A stretch of DNA of 64,000 bases from Paraburkholderia hayleyella (GTDB lineage Bacteria; Pseudomonadota; Gammaproteobacteria; Burkholderiales; Burkholderiaceae): NCBI RefSeq assembly GCF_009455685.1, contig NZ_QPES01000001.1:1860001-1924000 (forward strand), in the 5' to 3' direction. Below the pieces are notes generated by a model, which did not search any database, had not been told where the DNA came from, and was given only the letters and a program-made list of their open reading frames with translations. Shown here in pieces: positions 25,473 to 37,042 of the stretch; positions within the stretch are counted from its first letter, which is position 1, and each line of letters opens with the position of its first letter. A program made the translations under genes and the position numbers.

Positions 25473-26738
25473 GTGTTGCAAATCATCGACCGCAGGCTAG
25501 CTGGAAAAAATAAAAGTATTGCTAATCGTGAGCGCTTCTTGAGGCGCGTCAAGAATTACATTCGTGAGGCTGTGGCCGACGCGGTCCGCGACCGGAGCAT
25601 CAAGGATATTCAGAGCAACCAGAGCATCTCCATTCCGCGCAAGGATATTGCGGAGCCATCGTTTCGTCATGGCTCCGGTGGGCGGCGTGAAATGGTTCAC
25701 CCCGGCAATGCCGATTACATTCGTGGCGACAGGATTGCGCGTCCACAAGGTGGCGGCGGAGGGCGAGGCGGTAGCGCCAGCAATGACGGCGAGGGCGAAG
25801 ACGATTTTGTTTTCGAACTGAGGCGCGAAGAATTCATGCAGTATTTCTTCGATGATCTGGAGTTGCCACGGCTCGTCAAAACCCAACTGTTAGCGGTCCC
25901 CACGTGGAAAAGCATTCGCGCAGGCTGGGCCGCTGAAGGCACGCCAAGCAATATCGACGTTGTCCGCTCCCTACGCAGCGCATTGGGACGGCGTATTGCA
26001 CTCGGCGCACCACTCGTTGCCACGTTGCGTGAGCTCGAACAGCAACTGGACGCATTGATGGCGGACCCTGACGACAGGCGTTGCGAGATCCGTCTGCTGG
26101 AAGAAGAAATCCATCATTTGCGTGGCCGCATCTGGCGCATTCCATTTATCGACCCATTCGACCTGCGTTACGTCAATCGGGTCAAGCAGCCGCAGCCATC
26201 GAGCCAGGCCGTGATGTTCTGCCTGATGGATGTGTCGGGCTCGATGGATGAACAGCGCAAGGATTTATCCAAACGGTTTTTCATCCTGTTGTATCTTTTT
26301 TTGCAACGTAATTACGAGCGCATCGAAGTTGTCTTTATCCGCCATCACACACGAGCCGAGGAAGTGGATGAAGAAACTTTTTTCCATTCGACCGAAAGCG
26401 GCGGAACCGTGGTGTCGAGCGCGCTGGAATTAATGCAAAAAGTTATTGATGAACGGTATTCACCATCGGAATGGAACATTTACGGCGCCCAGGCTTCCGA
26501 TGGTGACAACTGGACCGATGATTCGCCCAAGTGCCGGCAGATTCTGGCCGATCACATCCTGTCCCGAGTGCGTTATTTCGCCTATATTCAGGTTGCGCCC
26601 GAAGAGCAGAATCTCTGGCTCGAATATGCGCAACTGGCACAAACCGCGCCACATCTTGCGCTGAAAAAAGTAGAGACCGCAGCGGATATTTATCCGGTAT
26701 TCAGGGAGCTCTTTGAAAAGCAGGCGGCGTCATCATGA
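25473..26738 (+). CDS. yeaH: YeaH/UPF0229 family protein with von Willebrand-like domain
   Basis: Protein of 421 residues. N-terminal IIDRRLAGKNKSIANRERFL and HPGNADYIRGDRIARPQGGG are hallmarks of the YeaH family. A glycine-rich linker (about 88-110) follows. The C-terminal VWA-like domain has a MIDAS-type motif, MDVSGSMDEQRKDLSKRF (about 245). It starts at GTG 25473 behind GGGAGAG, 87 bases after prkA. Its stop overlaps the spoVR start by ATGA. It is thought to cooperate with PrkA; the biochemical role is unknown. Confidence 0.93.
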   Translation: MLQIIDRRLAGKNKSIANRERFLRRVKNYIREAVADAVRDRSIKDIQSNQSISIPRKDIAEPSFRHGSGGRREMVHPGNADYIRGDRIARPQGGGGGRGGSASNDGEGEDDFVFELRREEFMQYFFDDLELPRLVKTQLLAVPTWKSIRAGWAAEGTPSNIDVVRSLRSALGRRIALGAPLVATLRELEQQLDALMADPDDRRCEIRLLEEEIHHLRGRIWRIPFIDPFDLRYVNRVKQPQPSSQAVMFCLMDVSGSMDEQRKDLSKRFFILLYLFLQRNYERIEVVFIRHHTRAEEVDEETFFHSTESGGTVVSSALELMQKVIDERYSPSEWNIYGAQASDGDNWTDDSPKCRQILADHILSRVRYFAYIQVAPEEQNLWLEYAQLAQTAPHLALKKVETAADIYPVFRELFEKQAASS

Positions 26739-28369
26739 ACCATAAGAACCTCAATGCGCACCCCCCTGCCCAGACCGAAACCATTGAGCCCATTGCCGCG
26801 CGCGAAGAGATATCCGGCAGTGTGCGAAAGGACGTTCAGATGAATGCTGCCCCGCATCAGCCTTTGCCATGCCCGTCCGACTGGACCTTTGAGCTGATCG
26901 AAGAATACGACCGTCATATCGCGCAAGTCGCGGCGCAGTATGAACTGGATACTTATCCGATCCAGCTGGAACTCATCAGCGCTGAACAAATGATGGATGC
27001 TTACGCATCCGTCGGTATGCCGGTCAATTACCGGCACTGGTCATTTGGCAAACATTTTCTCTCGACTGAAAAAAGCTATCGCCGTGGGCAAATGGGCCTG
27101 GCCTATGAAATCGTCATTAATTCGAACCCTTGCATCGCTTATCTGATGGAAGAAAACACGATGACAATGCAGGCCCTCGTGATTGCCCATGCGGCCTATG
27201 GGCACAATTCTTTTTTCAAGGGCAATTACCTGTTCAAACTGTGGACCGATGCCCACGCCATTATTGATTACCTGGTTTATGGCAAGAATTACATTGCCGA
27301 ATGCGAGGAGCGTTATGGCCTTGATCGTGTGGAGGAGCTGCTCGACTCTTGCCATGCGCTCATGAACTATGGCGTGGACCGCTACAAGCGGCCGCAAAAG
27401 CTCTCGCTGGAAAAAGAATCAGCCGCACGGCATGAGCGCGAAGCGTATCTGCAATCGCAAGTCAACGAGTTATGGCGCACGCTTCCGGCCCGGTCCGCGC
27501 CTCAGCAGGAAGAAACCAGCGAACGCTATCCACCCGAGCCACAAGAAAATCTTTTGTATTTCGCCGAAAAAAACGCCCCGTTGCTTGCACCCTGGGAGCG
27601 CGAAGTGATTCGTATCGTGCGCAAGGTCGGGCAGTACTTTTATCCGCAGCGCCAAACCCAGGTCATGAACGAAGGCTGGGCCACGTTCTGGCATTACACC
27701 CTGCTCAATACCCTGTACAACCAGGGCAAGCTAACTGATGGCTTCATGATGGAGTTTCTGCATTCGCACAGTAACGTTGTCTATCAGCCACCCGTGACCA
27801 AATCGCATTACAGCGGGATCAACCCGTATGCGCTGGGGTTCTCGATGATGAGCGATATCCGGCGTATCTGTGAGGCGCCGACCGATGAAGACCGTCACTG
27901 GTTTCCCGACCTGGCGGGCAAACCATGGCTCGAGGCAATGCATTACGCGATGCGAAACTTCAAGGATGAAAGTTTTATCGCGCAGTATCTGTCGCCACAA
28001 CTGATTCGGGAAATGCGCCTGTTCTCGATACTCGATGACGATACGCACGATGCGCTCGAAGTATCCGCGATTCACGATGACAGCGGTTATCAGTATGTGC
28101 GTCAGACGTTGTCCCGGCAGTACGACATGCATCACCGGGAGCCGAACATTCAGGTCTGGTCGGTCAATACACGGGGCGATCGCAGTCTGACCCTGCGACA
28201 TTTCATGAGTGATAACCGGTATCTGGCCGATGACAGCGACGAGGTGCTGCGGCACATGGCGCGCCTCTGGCAATTCGATGTTTATCTGGAGAGCGTGGAT
28301 GAGAGCGGGACACTGAGAAAACGTTATGAATGTTCTTATGTCGCTCCGAGTGTGAGTGTGCGGCTGTAA
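26735..28369 (+). CDS. spoVR: SpoVR/YcgB family protein
   Basis: Cytoplasmic protein of 544 residues, somewhat longer than the 510 of E. coli YcgB because of a polar N-terminal extension (about 1-45). Family landmarks are WSFGKHFLSTEKSYRRGQMG, NEGWATFWHYTLLNTLYNQG, HSNVVYQPPV and GINPYALGFSMM. The family is named after a Bacillus sporulation gene, but in proteobacteria it travels with prkA-yeaH and is linked to stationary phase or nutrient stress. The start is translationally coupled to yeaH, and a terminator lies at 28459. Confidence 0.93.
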   Translation: MNHKNLNAHPPAQTETIEPIAAREEISGSVRKDVQMNAAPHQPLPCPSDWTFELIEEYDRHIAQVAAQYELDTYPIQLELISAEQMMDAYASVGMPVNYRHWSFGKHFLSTEKSYRRGQMGLAYEIVINSNPCIAYLMEENTMTMQALVIAHAAYGHNSFFKGNYLFKLWTDAHAIIDYLVYGKNYIAECEERYGLDRVEELLDSCHALMNYGVDRYKRPQKLSLEKESAARHEREAYLQSQVNELWRTLPARSAPQQEETSERYPPEPQENLLYFAEKNAPLLAPWEREVIRIVRKVGQYFYPQRQTQVMNEGWATFWHYTLLNTLYNQGKLTDGFMMEFLHSHSNVVYQPPVTKSHYSGINPYALGFSMMSDIRRICEAPTDEDRHWFPDLAGKPWLEAMHYAMRNFKDESFIAQYLSPQLIREMRLFSILDDDTHDALEVSAIHDDSGYQYVRQTLSRQYDMHHREPNIQVWSVNTRGDRSLTLRHFMSDNRYLADDSDEVLRHMARLWQFDVYLESVDESGTLRKRYECSYVAPSVSVRL

Positions 28370-28458
28370 TGCCTGGCGCGCGTATTGGTGTATTGCGTGG
28401 GCTGCCGCCAAGGTTACAGCGTGAATTTTTCGTGGTTTGTGTTTGTGGCGCGATGTCT

Positions 28459-28486
28459 GGCCAGCCTGTTTCGGGCTGGCCTTTTT
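28459..28486 (+). terminator. Rho-independent terminator after spoVR
   Basis: An 8-bp stem (ggccagcc/ggctggcc, 28459-28466 and 28474-28481), a 7-base loop, then five T. It closes the prkA-yeaH-spoVR unit. Confidence 0.9.
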
Positions 28487-28654
28487 GTGTGGCGAGGCGC
28501 TGTAGGCCTGGAGGGCCTGCTGTAACGATATCCGCTAAGATACGGCCCAACCCAATCTTGCGTATTACGCGAGTCTAATAGTCCTTTATTGCGTCTTATG
28601 GGAATTTCCCGTATTGCCCGGACTTTTTCTGTCCCAAACCAGGAATAACACAGC

Positions 28655-29956
28655 ATGACTGACCAAACTGTTTTTACAGATAAAGACCCTGACACCCGGC
28701 GACGTATCTTTGCGATTGTCGGCGCCTCGTCAGGGAATCTCGTCGAGTGGTTTGATTTTTACGTTTATTCATTTTGTTCATTGTATTTTGCCCCTGCATT
28801 TTTCCCTAATGGCAATGCGACAACCCAATTGCTTAATACAGCAGGCGTGTTTGCTGCCGGGTTTTTGATGCGCCCCATTGGCGGCTGGTTTTTTGGCCGG
28901 CTGGCGGATAAGAAAGGCCGGCGCACGGCGATGATGGTTTCGGTATTCATGATGTGTGGTGGTTCGCTGGTGATTGCGCTGCTGCCCACCTATGCGCAAA
29001 TTGGCGCCTGGGCTCCGGCGCTGCTGTTACTGGCGAGGCTGTTTCAGGGGCTTTCGGTCGGCGGTGAATACGGCACCAGCGCAACTTATATGAGTGAAGT
29101 GGCATTGCAGGGGCGGCGCGGCTTTTTCGCTTCGTTCCAGTATGTGACGTTGATTGGTGGCCAGTTATGCGCTTTGCTGGTGCTGGTGATCCTGCAACAG
29201 TTGCTCACGACGGATGAGCTGAAAGCATGGGGCTGGCGTATCCCGTTCGTGGTGGGGGCGGCCGCAGCCCTGGTGGCGCTCTATCTGCGTAAATCGCTGG
29301 ACGAAACCACTAGCGCAGCCACGCGGGAGCGCAAGGACGCGGGCACGATTCGCGGCCTGTGGGCTCACAAGGGCGCATTTTTAACCGTGCTGGGCTTCAC
29401 GGCCGGCGGCTCGCTGATTTTTTATACCTTCACCACCTACATGCAGAAGTATCTGGTGAACACGGCAGGCATGCATGCCAAAACTGCCAGTAATGTGATG
29501 ACCGCGGCGCTCTTCGTCTACATGTTGATGCAGCCGCTGTTTGGCGCCTTGTCTGACCGTATCGGCCGGCGTAGTTCGATGATCCTGTTTGGTACATTTG
29601 CGACGATTGGCACGGTGCCGCTGCTGCATTCGCTCAAGGACGTGAGCAACCCGTATGCCGCATTTGGCCTGGTTGTGGTGGCGCTGGCGATTGTCAGCTT
29701 TTATACCTCGATCAGCGGTTTGATCAAGGCTGAAATGTTTCCACCGGAAGTGCGTGCGCTGGGCGTTGGATTGTCATATGCCGTGGCGAATGCGATCTTC
29801 GGCGGCTCGGCCGAATACGTCGCGCTGTGGCTGAAATCTATCGGCCATGAAACGATGTTCTACTGGTATGTCACTGCGCTGTGTGCAATCGCGGGCATTG
29901 TCGCATTCAAGATGCGCGATCCGGCAAAAGAAGGGTATTTGCGCGATACGCCATGA
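28655..29956 (+). CDS. kgtP: Alpha-ketoglutarate permease (MHS family MFS)
   Basis: Proton symporter of 433 residues with twelve expected membrane helices. It is close to E. coli KgtP along its whole length: IVGASSGNLVEWFDFYVYSF at the start, then LLARLFQGLSVGGEYGTSAT, FASFQYVTLIGGQL and ALGVGLSYAVANAIFGGSAE. It imports 2-oxoglutarate and similar dicarboxylates. It stands alone between two terminators, upstream of hut genes whose pathway ends in glutamate. The ATG at 28655 follows AGGAATAACACAGC. Confidence 0.93.
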   Translation: MTDQTVFTDKDPDTRRRIFAIVGASSGNLVEWFDFYVYSFCSLYFAPAFFPNGNATTQLLNTAGVFAAGFLMRPIGGWFFGRLADKKGRRTAMMVSVFMMCGGSLVIALLPTYAQIGAWAPALLLLARLFQGLSVGGEYGTSATYMSEVALQGRRGFFASFQYVTLIGGQLCALLVLVILQQLLTTDELKAWGWRIPFVVGAAAALVALYLRKSLDETTSAATRERKDAGTIRGLWAHKGAFLTVLGFTAGGSLIFYTFTTYMQKYLVNTAGMHAKTASNVMTAALFVYMLMQPLFGALSDRIGRRSSMILFGTFATIGTVPLLHSLKDVSNPYAAFGLVVVALAIVSFYTSISGLIKAEMFPPEVRALGVGLSYAVANAIFGGSAEYVALWLKSIGHETMFYWYVTALCAIAGIVAFKMRDPAKEGYLRDTP

Positions 29957-30035
29957 TGCAAGCAACAAACGAATAGCATCACAACGGATAAAAACCGGAC
30001 GCAACACAACGTTTGCGAATGCCTTCACTGCATGG

Positions 30036-30067
30036 AAAGCCATCTCATGAATGTGAGGTGGCTTTTT
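30036..30067 (+). terminator. Rho-independent terminator after kgtP
   Basis: A 12-bp stem with one G-U pair (aaagccatctca/tgaggtggcttt, 30036-30047 and 30054-30065) with a 6-base loop and a T run. Confidence 0.88.
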
Positions 30068-30188
30068 CATTTTCCCGTTTTGTTTCTTTCGCATGGGTTT
30101 CATTGATTTCCTGCTCGGTATCCTAAGAAACAACGCATTTACCACTCAAAACCAGGGCTCGTTTTTCGGCAAAAAAAGCAGAACAAAA

Positions 30189-30217
30189 ACTTGTCTATAC
30201 AAATTGTCTGCACTAGA
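30189..30217. promoter_or_regulatory. Predicted HutC operator upstream of hutU
   Basis: CTTGTCTATACAAA at 30190-30203 closely matches the CTTGTATATACAAG-like palindrome known for the GntR-type repressor HutC. A second short inverted repeat (gtct-5-agac, 30205-30217) follows. hutC itself is not in the window, so control would be in trans. Confidence 0.65.
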
Positions 30218-30326
30218 CTTTGGCGAATTCCTGAATGCTGCGGTCTGTGCCGAACACACCGTTTTCCCCAAGAGAAGTATCAGAAACCGAACTGCGCTGA
30301 TTGTCCCGGCGCATAGGAGCCCCACG

Positions 30327-32017
<1,691 letters not shown>

Positions 32018-32021
<4 letters not shown>

Positions 32022-32740
32022 CGTCATGGCTTAATCCCGATGAGAAGCAAAAGGCATCCCGCGCAGCCTCTGCAACGGTTGCGCGCAGCATGCTGATTCC
32101 AGCCGCAAGTCTGATCGCCGCCCGCTGGAAAAACGGCGGCGGCATCACCCACGAAATTGCCGTTCATCCTCCTGCGGCAAACATGGATTCATTTGACTGG
32201 CGCGTGAGTGTCGCCGATGTCATGCAAGGCGGGCCGTTCTCCCGTTTTGACGGCGTTGACCGTACCCTGGTACTGCTTGCCGGAGAAGGGATGCAGCTCG
32301 ATCTGGCCACGGGTGAACGCCATGTTTTGACGGAGCCGCTAGCTTGTGCCCGTTTTCCGGGGGAAGCCGATGTTGCCGCTCGCCTGATCCAGGGCCCAAC
32401 GCGCGATTTCAACCTGATGTTGCGACGTGCCGCGGTGACGGGGTCGCTGACGCTCTGGAGTGCGGATGAGGCGGAGAGTGGCCAATCGGGCGCATCGACC
32501 CGCACGTTCACCGCTGACGTCGTACTGTTGTATTGCGCAGCGGGTCCACTAGAGTTGAAAGTGGGCGATGCACCGCCCGTCACGTTGACGCCAGGCGACA
32601 CCCTGCGACTCGACGCCGCCTGCTTGCTGCCTTGCACGATGGTGCCCGGTAGGGTGCCTGGTAGGGTGCCTGGTCCCCACGCGCCAGCGAGCGGTGTGCT
32701 GCTCGCAACGACGATCCAGTATCACAAGGCCGTGACTTGA
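32018..32740 (+). CDS. hutD: HutD family protein
   Basis: Protein of 240 residues with a cupin-like fold expected for HutD. Conserved stretches are WKNGGGITHEIAVHPP (about 37-52), FDWRVSVADVMQGGPFSRFDGVDRTLVLL and GPTRDFNLMLRR. HutD does not catalyse a step but is thought to tune the pathway by binding formylglutamate or urocanate. The start overlaps the hutU stop (ATGA). A 12-bp repeat at 32641-32676 encodes VPGRVPGRVPGP near the C-terminus, a likely local expansion. Confidence 0.9.
32641..32676 (+). repeat. In-frame 12-bp tandem repeat inside hutD
   Basis: Three near-identical 12-bp units (ggtgcctggtag type) begin at 32641, 32653 and 32665. Being a multiple of three, they keep the frame and encode a repeated VPGR. 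Confidence 0.9.
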
Positions 32741-32837
32741 TACGCCCGCACTCATTTTGTCCTGTCAGCACGAGGGTGCCACCGGGCGCCACCTGACTTT
32801 TCAACCAGCACGGATACACGGATACACGAAACACGCG

Positions 32838-34106
32838 ATGAAGAAAACGCTTTGGCAAAACCTGAAGCTTTGCGCTGGCGGGGACCCACGCGACACGCTG
32901 GACGATGCCGCGCTCGCTGTCAGTGATGGCCAGATCGTATGGCAAGGCGCATTGCGCGAGTTGCCCGCTACTTATGCCGATCCTTCAATCTGGCCACGTG
33001 AAAACCTGGAGGGTGCGTGGGTGACGCCGGGTCTGATTGATTGCCACACACACTTGGTATACGGGGGCCAGCGCGCCGATGAATTTGCCCAGCGTCTCGA
33101 TGGCGTGAGCTACGAAGCGCTGGCGCAGGCGGGGGGCGGGATCGTCTCGACGGTGCGTGCAACGCGCGCCGCAGACGAAACGGCGCTCTTTGCCAGTGCC
33201 GCATTACGGCTTGAAGCGCTGCTCGCAGAAGGTGTAAGCGCGATCGAAATCAAATCGGGTTACGGCCTTGACCTGGCCTGCGAGCGCAAACTGCTGCGCG
33301 TCGCACGCGCGTTAGGCGAACGCTATCCGGTCTCGGTCTACACGACTTTTCTTGGCGCCCACACGGTGCCTCCTGAGTTTTCCGGACGCACTGATGCCTA
33401 TCTCGACGAAGTTTGCGAGCGCATGTTGCCGACCCTGGCTGATGAAGGCCTGATCGACGCCGTCGATGTGTTTTGCGAACGCGTGGGGTTTTCACTCAAA
33501 CAAAGCGAGCGGGTATTCGAAGCCGCACAGCGGCGCAATCTGCGGGTCAAGATCCACGCGGAGCAACTATCGAATAGCGGGGGGGCAAAACTCGCTGCGC
33601 GTTATCGTGCGCTATCTGCCGATCACCTCGAATATCTTGACGAAGAGGGTGTTGCAGCGATGAAAGCCGCCTCTACGGTCGCGGTGCTGTTGCCCGGCGC
33701 GTACTACTTCATCCGCGAAACGCAGTTGCCTCCGCTCGAACTGTTACGCCGCTACGAAGTGCCGCTGGCGCTAGCGACCGATAGCAACCCCGGTACGTCA
33801 CCCGTAACCTCGCTATTGCTCATACTGAACCTGGCCTCGACGCTCTTTCGCATGACCGTGCCGGAGGTGCTGCAAGGTGTCACGTGCCACGCCGCGCAGG
33901 CTTTGGGCCAGGCTGGGCGGCATGGCATCCTCGCGCCAGGACGTTCGGCCGATTTTGCAGTGTGGCAAGTCGAATCGCTCGCTGAGCTGGCGTACTGGAT
34001 TGGGCGGCCGCTCTGTACGCAGGTCGTGCGTGCGGGACAAACCGTTTATCGTCGTCACCGCCACGCTCATTTTTCTGCTCATCGTTCTGATCAGGAACAC
34101 GAATGA
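32838..34106 (+). CDS. hutI: Imidazolonepropionase
   Basis: Metal-dependent amidohydrolase of 422 residues that opens imidazolonepropionate to N-formiminoglutamate. The metal-binding HxH pair is in LIDCHTHLVYGGQRADEF (His 70 and 72). Later ligands lie in KIHAEQLSNSGGAKLA and the Asp in LATDSNPGTSP. The start at 32838 gives the standard family length; a longer frame from 32757 lies within the hutD-hutI gap. The stop overlaps hutF by ATGA. Confidence 0.96.
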   Translation: MKKTLWQNLKLCAGGDPRDTLDDAALAVSDGQIVWQGALRELPATYADPSIWPRENLEGAWVTPGLIDCHTHLVYGGQRADEFAQRLDGVSYEALAQAGGGIVSTVRATRAADETALFASAALRLEALLAEGVSAIEIKSGYGLDLACERKLLRVARALGERYPVSVYTTFLGAHTVPPEFSGRTDAYLDEVCERMLPTLADEGLIDAVDVFCERVGFSLKQSERVFEAAQRRNLRVKIHAEQLSNSGGAKLAARYRALSADHLEYLDEEGVAAMKAASTVAVLLPGAYYFIRETQLPPLELLRRYEVPLALATDSNPGTSPVTSLLLILNLASTLFRMTVPEVLQGVTCHAAQALGQAGRHGILAPGRSADFAVWQVESLAELAYWIGRPLCTQVVRAGQTVYRRHRHAHFSAHRSDQEHE

Positions 34107-35503
34107 ATGCTTCATCAATGTCACTCTTTGCCCGCGATGCCTATCTTCCTGAGGGCTGGCGGCGTAATGTTTTGCTGGAGTGGGACGCGAGCGGCACGCT
34201 TCGTGCAGTCACGGCGGATCAAATCGAAGTGCCCGAGAATACCGCCCGGGCATCCGGGCCGATCGTGCCAGGCATGCCCAATCTTCATTCGCACGCTTTT
34301 CAGCGAGCGATGGCCGGGCTGACCGAGTATCGCGCCTGCGCGAGCGATAATTTCTGGAGCTGGCGTGAGCTGATGTATCGCCATGTCGCGCAAATCACGC
34401 CGGAGAGCCTCGGTGCGATTGCTTACTGGCTCTATATAGAAATGCTCAAAGCGGGCTATACCTCGGTTTGCGAATTTCATTATGTTCATCACGCTCCGGA
34501 TGGTCATCCTTATCCGTTGGCCTGCGCATTGTCTGAATGCCTCGTGGAGGCGGCCCACGCTAGCGGCATCGGGCTCACGATGTTGCCCGTGCTGTATCAA
34601 TACGGCGGTTTCGGCGCACAGCCGCCACGGACAGAGCAGCGGCGTTTTCTGAACGATCCCGGGCATTTATTGCATTTACTCAGCGAGTTAAACCGCGCCC
34701 GCCCTGAAACCCGCTCCTTGCGTTATGGCATTGCGCCGCATTCGTTGCGAGCGGTATCTCGAGATTCGCTTCAGGTGCTACTGGATGGATTTAATGCTGA
34801 CTGGCCGGGCGCACCGGTGCATCTGCATATTGCCGAGCAGCGTGCCGAAGTTGATGCCTGCCTCGATATTTATCGGGCTCGTCCCGTGCAGTGGTTGCTG
34901 GATCATTTTTCCGTGGATTCGCACTGGTGTCTTGTACACGCTACTCACATGGATGCCAGCGAAACGCGCGCCCTGGCTAAAACCGGCGCGTGCGCGGGGC
35001 TCTGTCCGACGACTGAGGCGAACCTCGGCGACGGTCTATTTCCAGCTGCCGCGTGGCTAGAGGCGGGCGGCTACATCGGAGTGGGTTCGGATAGCCAGAT
35101 TTGCGTCGACTGGCGGGCCGAATTGCGCCTGCTCGAATATGGTCAACGCCTCGGGCATCAGCAGCGTAACGTCCTGGCTTCGGCGCATACACCTGAAGTG
35201 GCCGATCGCCTGTACCGTGCGGCCCTTGAAGGAGGGGCACGCGCCACGGGCCGGCAGGTTGGCGGGCTCGCGCCCGGTTTGTGCGCGGACTGGATCGTGC
35301 TGGATCCCGATCACCCCTGTATCGCTGAGCGCACGCCACAACAATGGCTTTCAGGCCTTGTTTTTGGCGAGCATGGCGCGACACCGGTACAAGATGTGTA
35401 TGCGGGCGGCGTCCGGATTGTCGAGAACCGGAGGCATCGTGACGAGACGCGCGCTTATGCAAATTATCGTGCCGCACTGGCAGAGCTTGCTGCAAGCCAA
35501 TAG
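34103..35503 (+). CDS. hutF: Formimidoylglutamate deiminase
   Basis: Amidohydrolase of 466 residues that deiminates N-formimino-glutamate to N-formylglutamate and ammonia, defining the five-step histidine pathway. Metal ligands are in PNLHSHAFQRAMAGL (His 62 and 64), VHLHIAEQ, and the Asp of GVGSDSQICVDW. In this pathway HutG (N-formylglutamate deformylase) must follow, and it is often the next gene. Here the next gene is an oppositely oriented porin, so HutG must be encoded elsewhere or is missing. Confidence 0.95.
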   Translation: MNASSMSLFARDAYLPEGWRRNVLLEWDASGTLRAVTADQIEVPENTARASGPIVPGMPNLHSHAFQRAMAGLTEYRACASDNFWSWRELMYRHVAQITPESLGAIAYWLYIEMLKAGYTSVCEFHYVHHAPDGHPYPLACALSECLVEAAHASGIGLTMLPVLYQYGGFGAQPPRTEQRRFLNDPGHLLHLLSELNRARPETRSLRYGIAPHSLRAVSRDSLQVLLDGFNADWPGAPVHLHIAEQRAEVDACLDIYRARPVQWLLDHFSVDSHWCLVHATHMDASETRALAKTGACAGLCPTTEANLGDGLFPAAAWLEAGGYIGVGSDSQICVDWRAELRLLEYGQRLGHQQRNVLASAHTPEVADRLYRAALEGGARATGRQVGGLAPGLCADWIVLDPDHPCIAERTPQQWLSGLVFGEHGATPVQDVYAGGVRIVENRRHRDETRAYANYRAALAELAASQ

Positions 35504-35555
35504 CCGGGGAGGGGCGCGAGCCGCGCGGCGCTGGGTCTGATGAACCTCTGGCGCT

Positions 35556-36713
35556 TCAGAACTTGTGGCGCAGCGCGAGCCGCACGGCGAGCTGATTGTC
35601 CGTTGACGATGGGGCCTGGAGGCCCGGAATGAACGCGTGATCGAGAATCGAATGGGTCGAATCGCCGGCCACCTTCTGATATACGCCCTGCACATACACA
35701 TCGGTGCGCTTCGACAGGTTGTAGTCCGCCATCAAACCGGCCGAATGAATCTTCGGCTTCACGCTGTCTGATGACGTAGCGTCATTCACCCTCGTGTACA
35801 CATACTGCGCACCGACGAAGAATGCTGGCGTGACCTGATATTTGCCATTGACTTCGAAGTTTTGATATTTCAGCGTATCCAGCCTGACGCCTGGCGCGGC
35901 GAGCGGAATGCCGATATAGCCGTTGCCGGTCGGATTCTGATAGCTGGAGTTGGTATAGGCAAAACCAGCGGTTGCCGCGCCGAACGTGTAGTTGATGCCG
36001 CCGCCAAACACGCGCATGCGCCCAGCGATGAAGCTCGCGTCGTTAGCGGTGATCGCACCGCTTGACCCCATGCCCGGATTGTTCCCCTGCAGGTATGCCG
36101 CGGCGACCAGCAAGCCCCCTCTCGCATACTGGCCGCCAAAACTATAGGCGCGGTTGTTGGCAAAGTTTGTCTCGTTGCTAAAGCTGTACACCCCGCCAAA
36201 CCTGAAGCCTGCGATCTCCGGGCTCGCGTACTTCACGCTGTTGCCGAGGCGAAACGAGTTATCCGTATTGTCGTTGTCGTAAGGATGCGAAAACAGATAG
36301 CCGGCCCAGTTGCCGTTAGCGGTGGTCTGGGCAAGATAGTCGACCACCGAGTCGTACTGTCGCCCGAGCGTGAGCGTGCCGAACCGGTCATCGCTCAAGC
36401 CTGCGTAGGCTTGGCGGCCGAACATACGGCCGCCCTGGCCCAGCCGCCCCGAATTGATGTCGAAGCCGTTTTCGAGCTGAAACACCGCCTTCATGCCTCC
36501 GCCCAGATTTTCCACACCCTTTATGCCCCAGCGGCTGCCCTGGGCATAACCGCTTGCCATTTCCCACACACTGTGTCCCTTGACGTTGCTGGTGTAGTTA
36601 AGGCCCTCATCAAGCACGCCATACAGGGTCATGCTGCTTTGCGCGAAAGCGGACGAAACGGCTAGTGCGGCGCAGGCGGTGATGACGGCCGTGGCGATGA
36701 CATTCTTTTTCAT
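35556..36713 (-). CDS. Gram-negative porin (betaproteobacterial OmpC-like)
   Basis: Outer-membrane trimeric porin of 385 residues. The signal peptide MKKNVIATAVITACAALAVS ends at AFAQS. The mature N-terminus SSMTLYGVLDEGLNYTSNVK is the classical betaproteobacterial porin start. GTLTLGRQYDSVVDYL marks the barrel and constriction region. The last residues RLALRHKF end in Phe, the outer-membrane insertion signal. The start at 36713 directly precedes the signal peptide; a frame upstream to 36821 is spurious. It lies between the hut genes and a divergent aldehyde dehydrogenase cluster, and its substrate is not evident. Confidence 0.94.
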   Translation of the reverse strand: MKKNVIATAVITACAALAVSSAFAQSSMTLYGVLDEGLNYTSNVKGHSVWEMASGYAQGSRWGIKGVENLGGGMKAVFQLENGFDINSGRLGQGGRMFGRQAYAGLSDDRFGTLTLGRQYDSVVDYLAQTTANGNWAGYLFSHPYDNDNTDNSFRLGNSVKYASPEIAGFRFGGVYSFSNETNFANNRAYSFGGQYARGGLLVAAAYLQGNNPGMGSSGAITANDASFIAGRMRVFGGGINYTFGAATAGFAYTNSSYQNPTGNGYIGIPLAAPGVRLDTLKYQNFEVNGKYQVTPAFFVGAQYVYTRVNDATSSDSVKPKIHSAGLMADYNLSKRTDVYVQGVYQKVAGDSTHSILDHAFIPGLQAPSSTDNQLAVRLALRHKF

Positions 36714-37042
36714 TGTGATTGTGAGCTCCGGGCAAGGGTAATCAGGCGGCCCGGTGATTCGAAGATTCGAAGATTCGATTCGGGCTCGAATGGTTGCAAA
36801 GGCCACCCACGTATTGGGCAAAGCTGCAAAGCCCGGATTCTGCTATTCGAGATGGAAATCGCGTATGAGGCACATCCCTGGATAAACGTGATTTTTTAGA
36901 ATGTTTGTCATGCGAATTATTCGCTTGTGACGTGTCGTGCCAGAGAGAAAAATTCCGCTCCAGTCCCGTTGTCACGACGCTTTGTCATGAAGGCCATAGT
37001 CGAAGGCAATGCACCACTCCAGCAGGCTTTTCAGGAAACGAT
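36714..37042. promoter_or_regulatory. Divergent promoter region of porin and aldehyde dehydrogenase genes
   Basis: The 8-mer gattcgaa repeats 2.8 times at 36756-36779, followed by an AT-rich segment at 36880-36930 suitable for a promoter. The stretch 36905-37042 is open in frame with the dehydrogenase but lacks family similarity. No gene is called. Confidence 0.45.

Larger units (their letters stand above)
29957..30326. other. Intergenic region with kgtP terminator and hut promoter
   Basis: Contains the terminator at 30036 and the HutC-like operator near 30190, then an AT-rich leader. A reading frame open from 30093 into hutU does not resemble the urocanase N-terminus before 30327. Confidence 0.5.
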
